Translations under genes and position numbers: made by a program
Origin: Acidimicrobiia bacterium
GTDB taxonomy: Bacteria; Actinomycetota; Acidimicrobiia; Acidimicrobiales; SZUA-35
Assembly: GCA_029857855.1 (NCBI GenBank)
Contig: JAOUGG010000285.1
Coordinates: 1 to 5,056 of the forward strand
Direction of reading: 5' to 3'
Length of the DNA: 5,056 nucleotides
Notes under the pieces: generated by a model
Seen by the model: only the letters and a program-made list of their open reading frames with translations
Databases searched by the model: none
What the model was told of the DNA's origin: nothing
In this document: positions 4,960 through 5,056 of the stretch, piece by piece
How positions within the stretch are numbered: position 1 is the stretch's first letter
Layout of the letters: every line of letters begins with the position of its first letter

Positions 4960-5056
4960 ACTCCAGGACCCCACCGATTGACGCCCAGCTCCGCACCGTC
5001 ACTGCCGGCCCCACCGGCGAACTAAGAGCAGCCGTCCAGGCGATCGACACCCCACA

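Noticed and set aside
4504..5025. Plus-strand frame of 173 codons
   Set aside because: It is antisense to the TetR and ABM-like domains, both recognisable on the minus strand, and has no family resemblance itself.
4923..5055. Partial plus-strand gene at the right edge (frame ending ELRAAVQAIDTP)
   Set aside because: The last 25 codons read well, but no start codon with a ribosome binding site is visible and the frame runs antisense to the ABM-like gene. Too little lies inside the window to call.

Overview
The window is GC-rich throughout. It has several GTG starts, a probable leaderless GTG gene and a lipoprotein with an actinobacterial-looking signal, which suggests a high-GC Gram-positive (Actinomycetota). 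An Acidimicrobiia-like origin is possible but cannot be fixed from sequence alone. No rRNA, tRNA, CRISPR array, intact insertion sequence or integrase gene is visible.

Left part (1-1638, + strand): the 3' portion of a large beta-rich protein, probably exported and possibly propeller-like, open at the left edge of the window. It is followed by a small predicted lipoprotein of unknown function. Both look like cell-envelope proteins, and I recognise no family for either.

First gene-poor gap (1639-2114): it holds a possible terminator hairpin after the lipoprotein gene, a minus-strand hairpin followed by GGGGTTTT, copy A of a 78-bp imperfect direct repeat, and a hairpin just past the oxidoreductase gene.

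Centre (2115-4032): a compact regulated module. On the minus strand a MarR-family regulator and a zinc-free medium-chain dehydrogenase/quinone oxidoreductase overlap by one base (TGATG) and should form an operon. Divergently, on the plus strand, lies a SnoaL/NTF2-like small protein. The short region between the divergent starts carries two palindromes sharing TTCCACGGAA, with centres 35 bp apart. One covers the predicted marR transcription and translation start. The other covers the marR -35 zone and abuts the ribosome binding site of the SnoaL-like gene. This is the layout expected for one MarR protein controlling both arms.

Right part (4029-5056): a zone of broken genes. It contains a short frame that starts with an ATGA overlap on the SnoaL-like gene and resembles only the first residues of a flavodoxin-fold reductase, repeat copy B, a TetR regulator lacking its DNA-binding domain, and an apparently N-terminally shortened ABM-like (dimeric alpha-beta barrel) protein. 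The two repeat copies flank the central module in direct orientation, and three gene remnants cluster at its right side. The region may therefore have been assembled by recombination or transposition; this is inference. No clearly new multi-gene system is evident. The strongest leads are the repeat-bounded module and its two-site operator.
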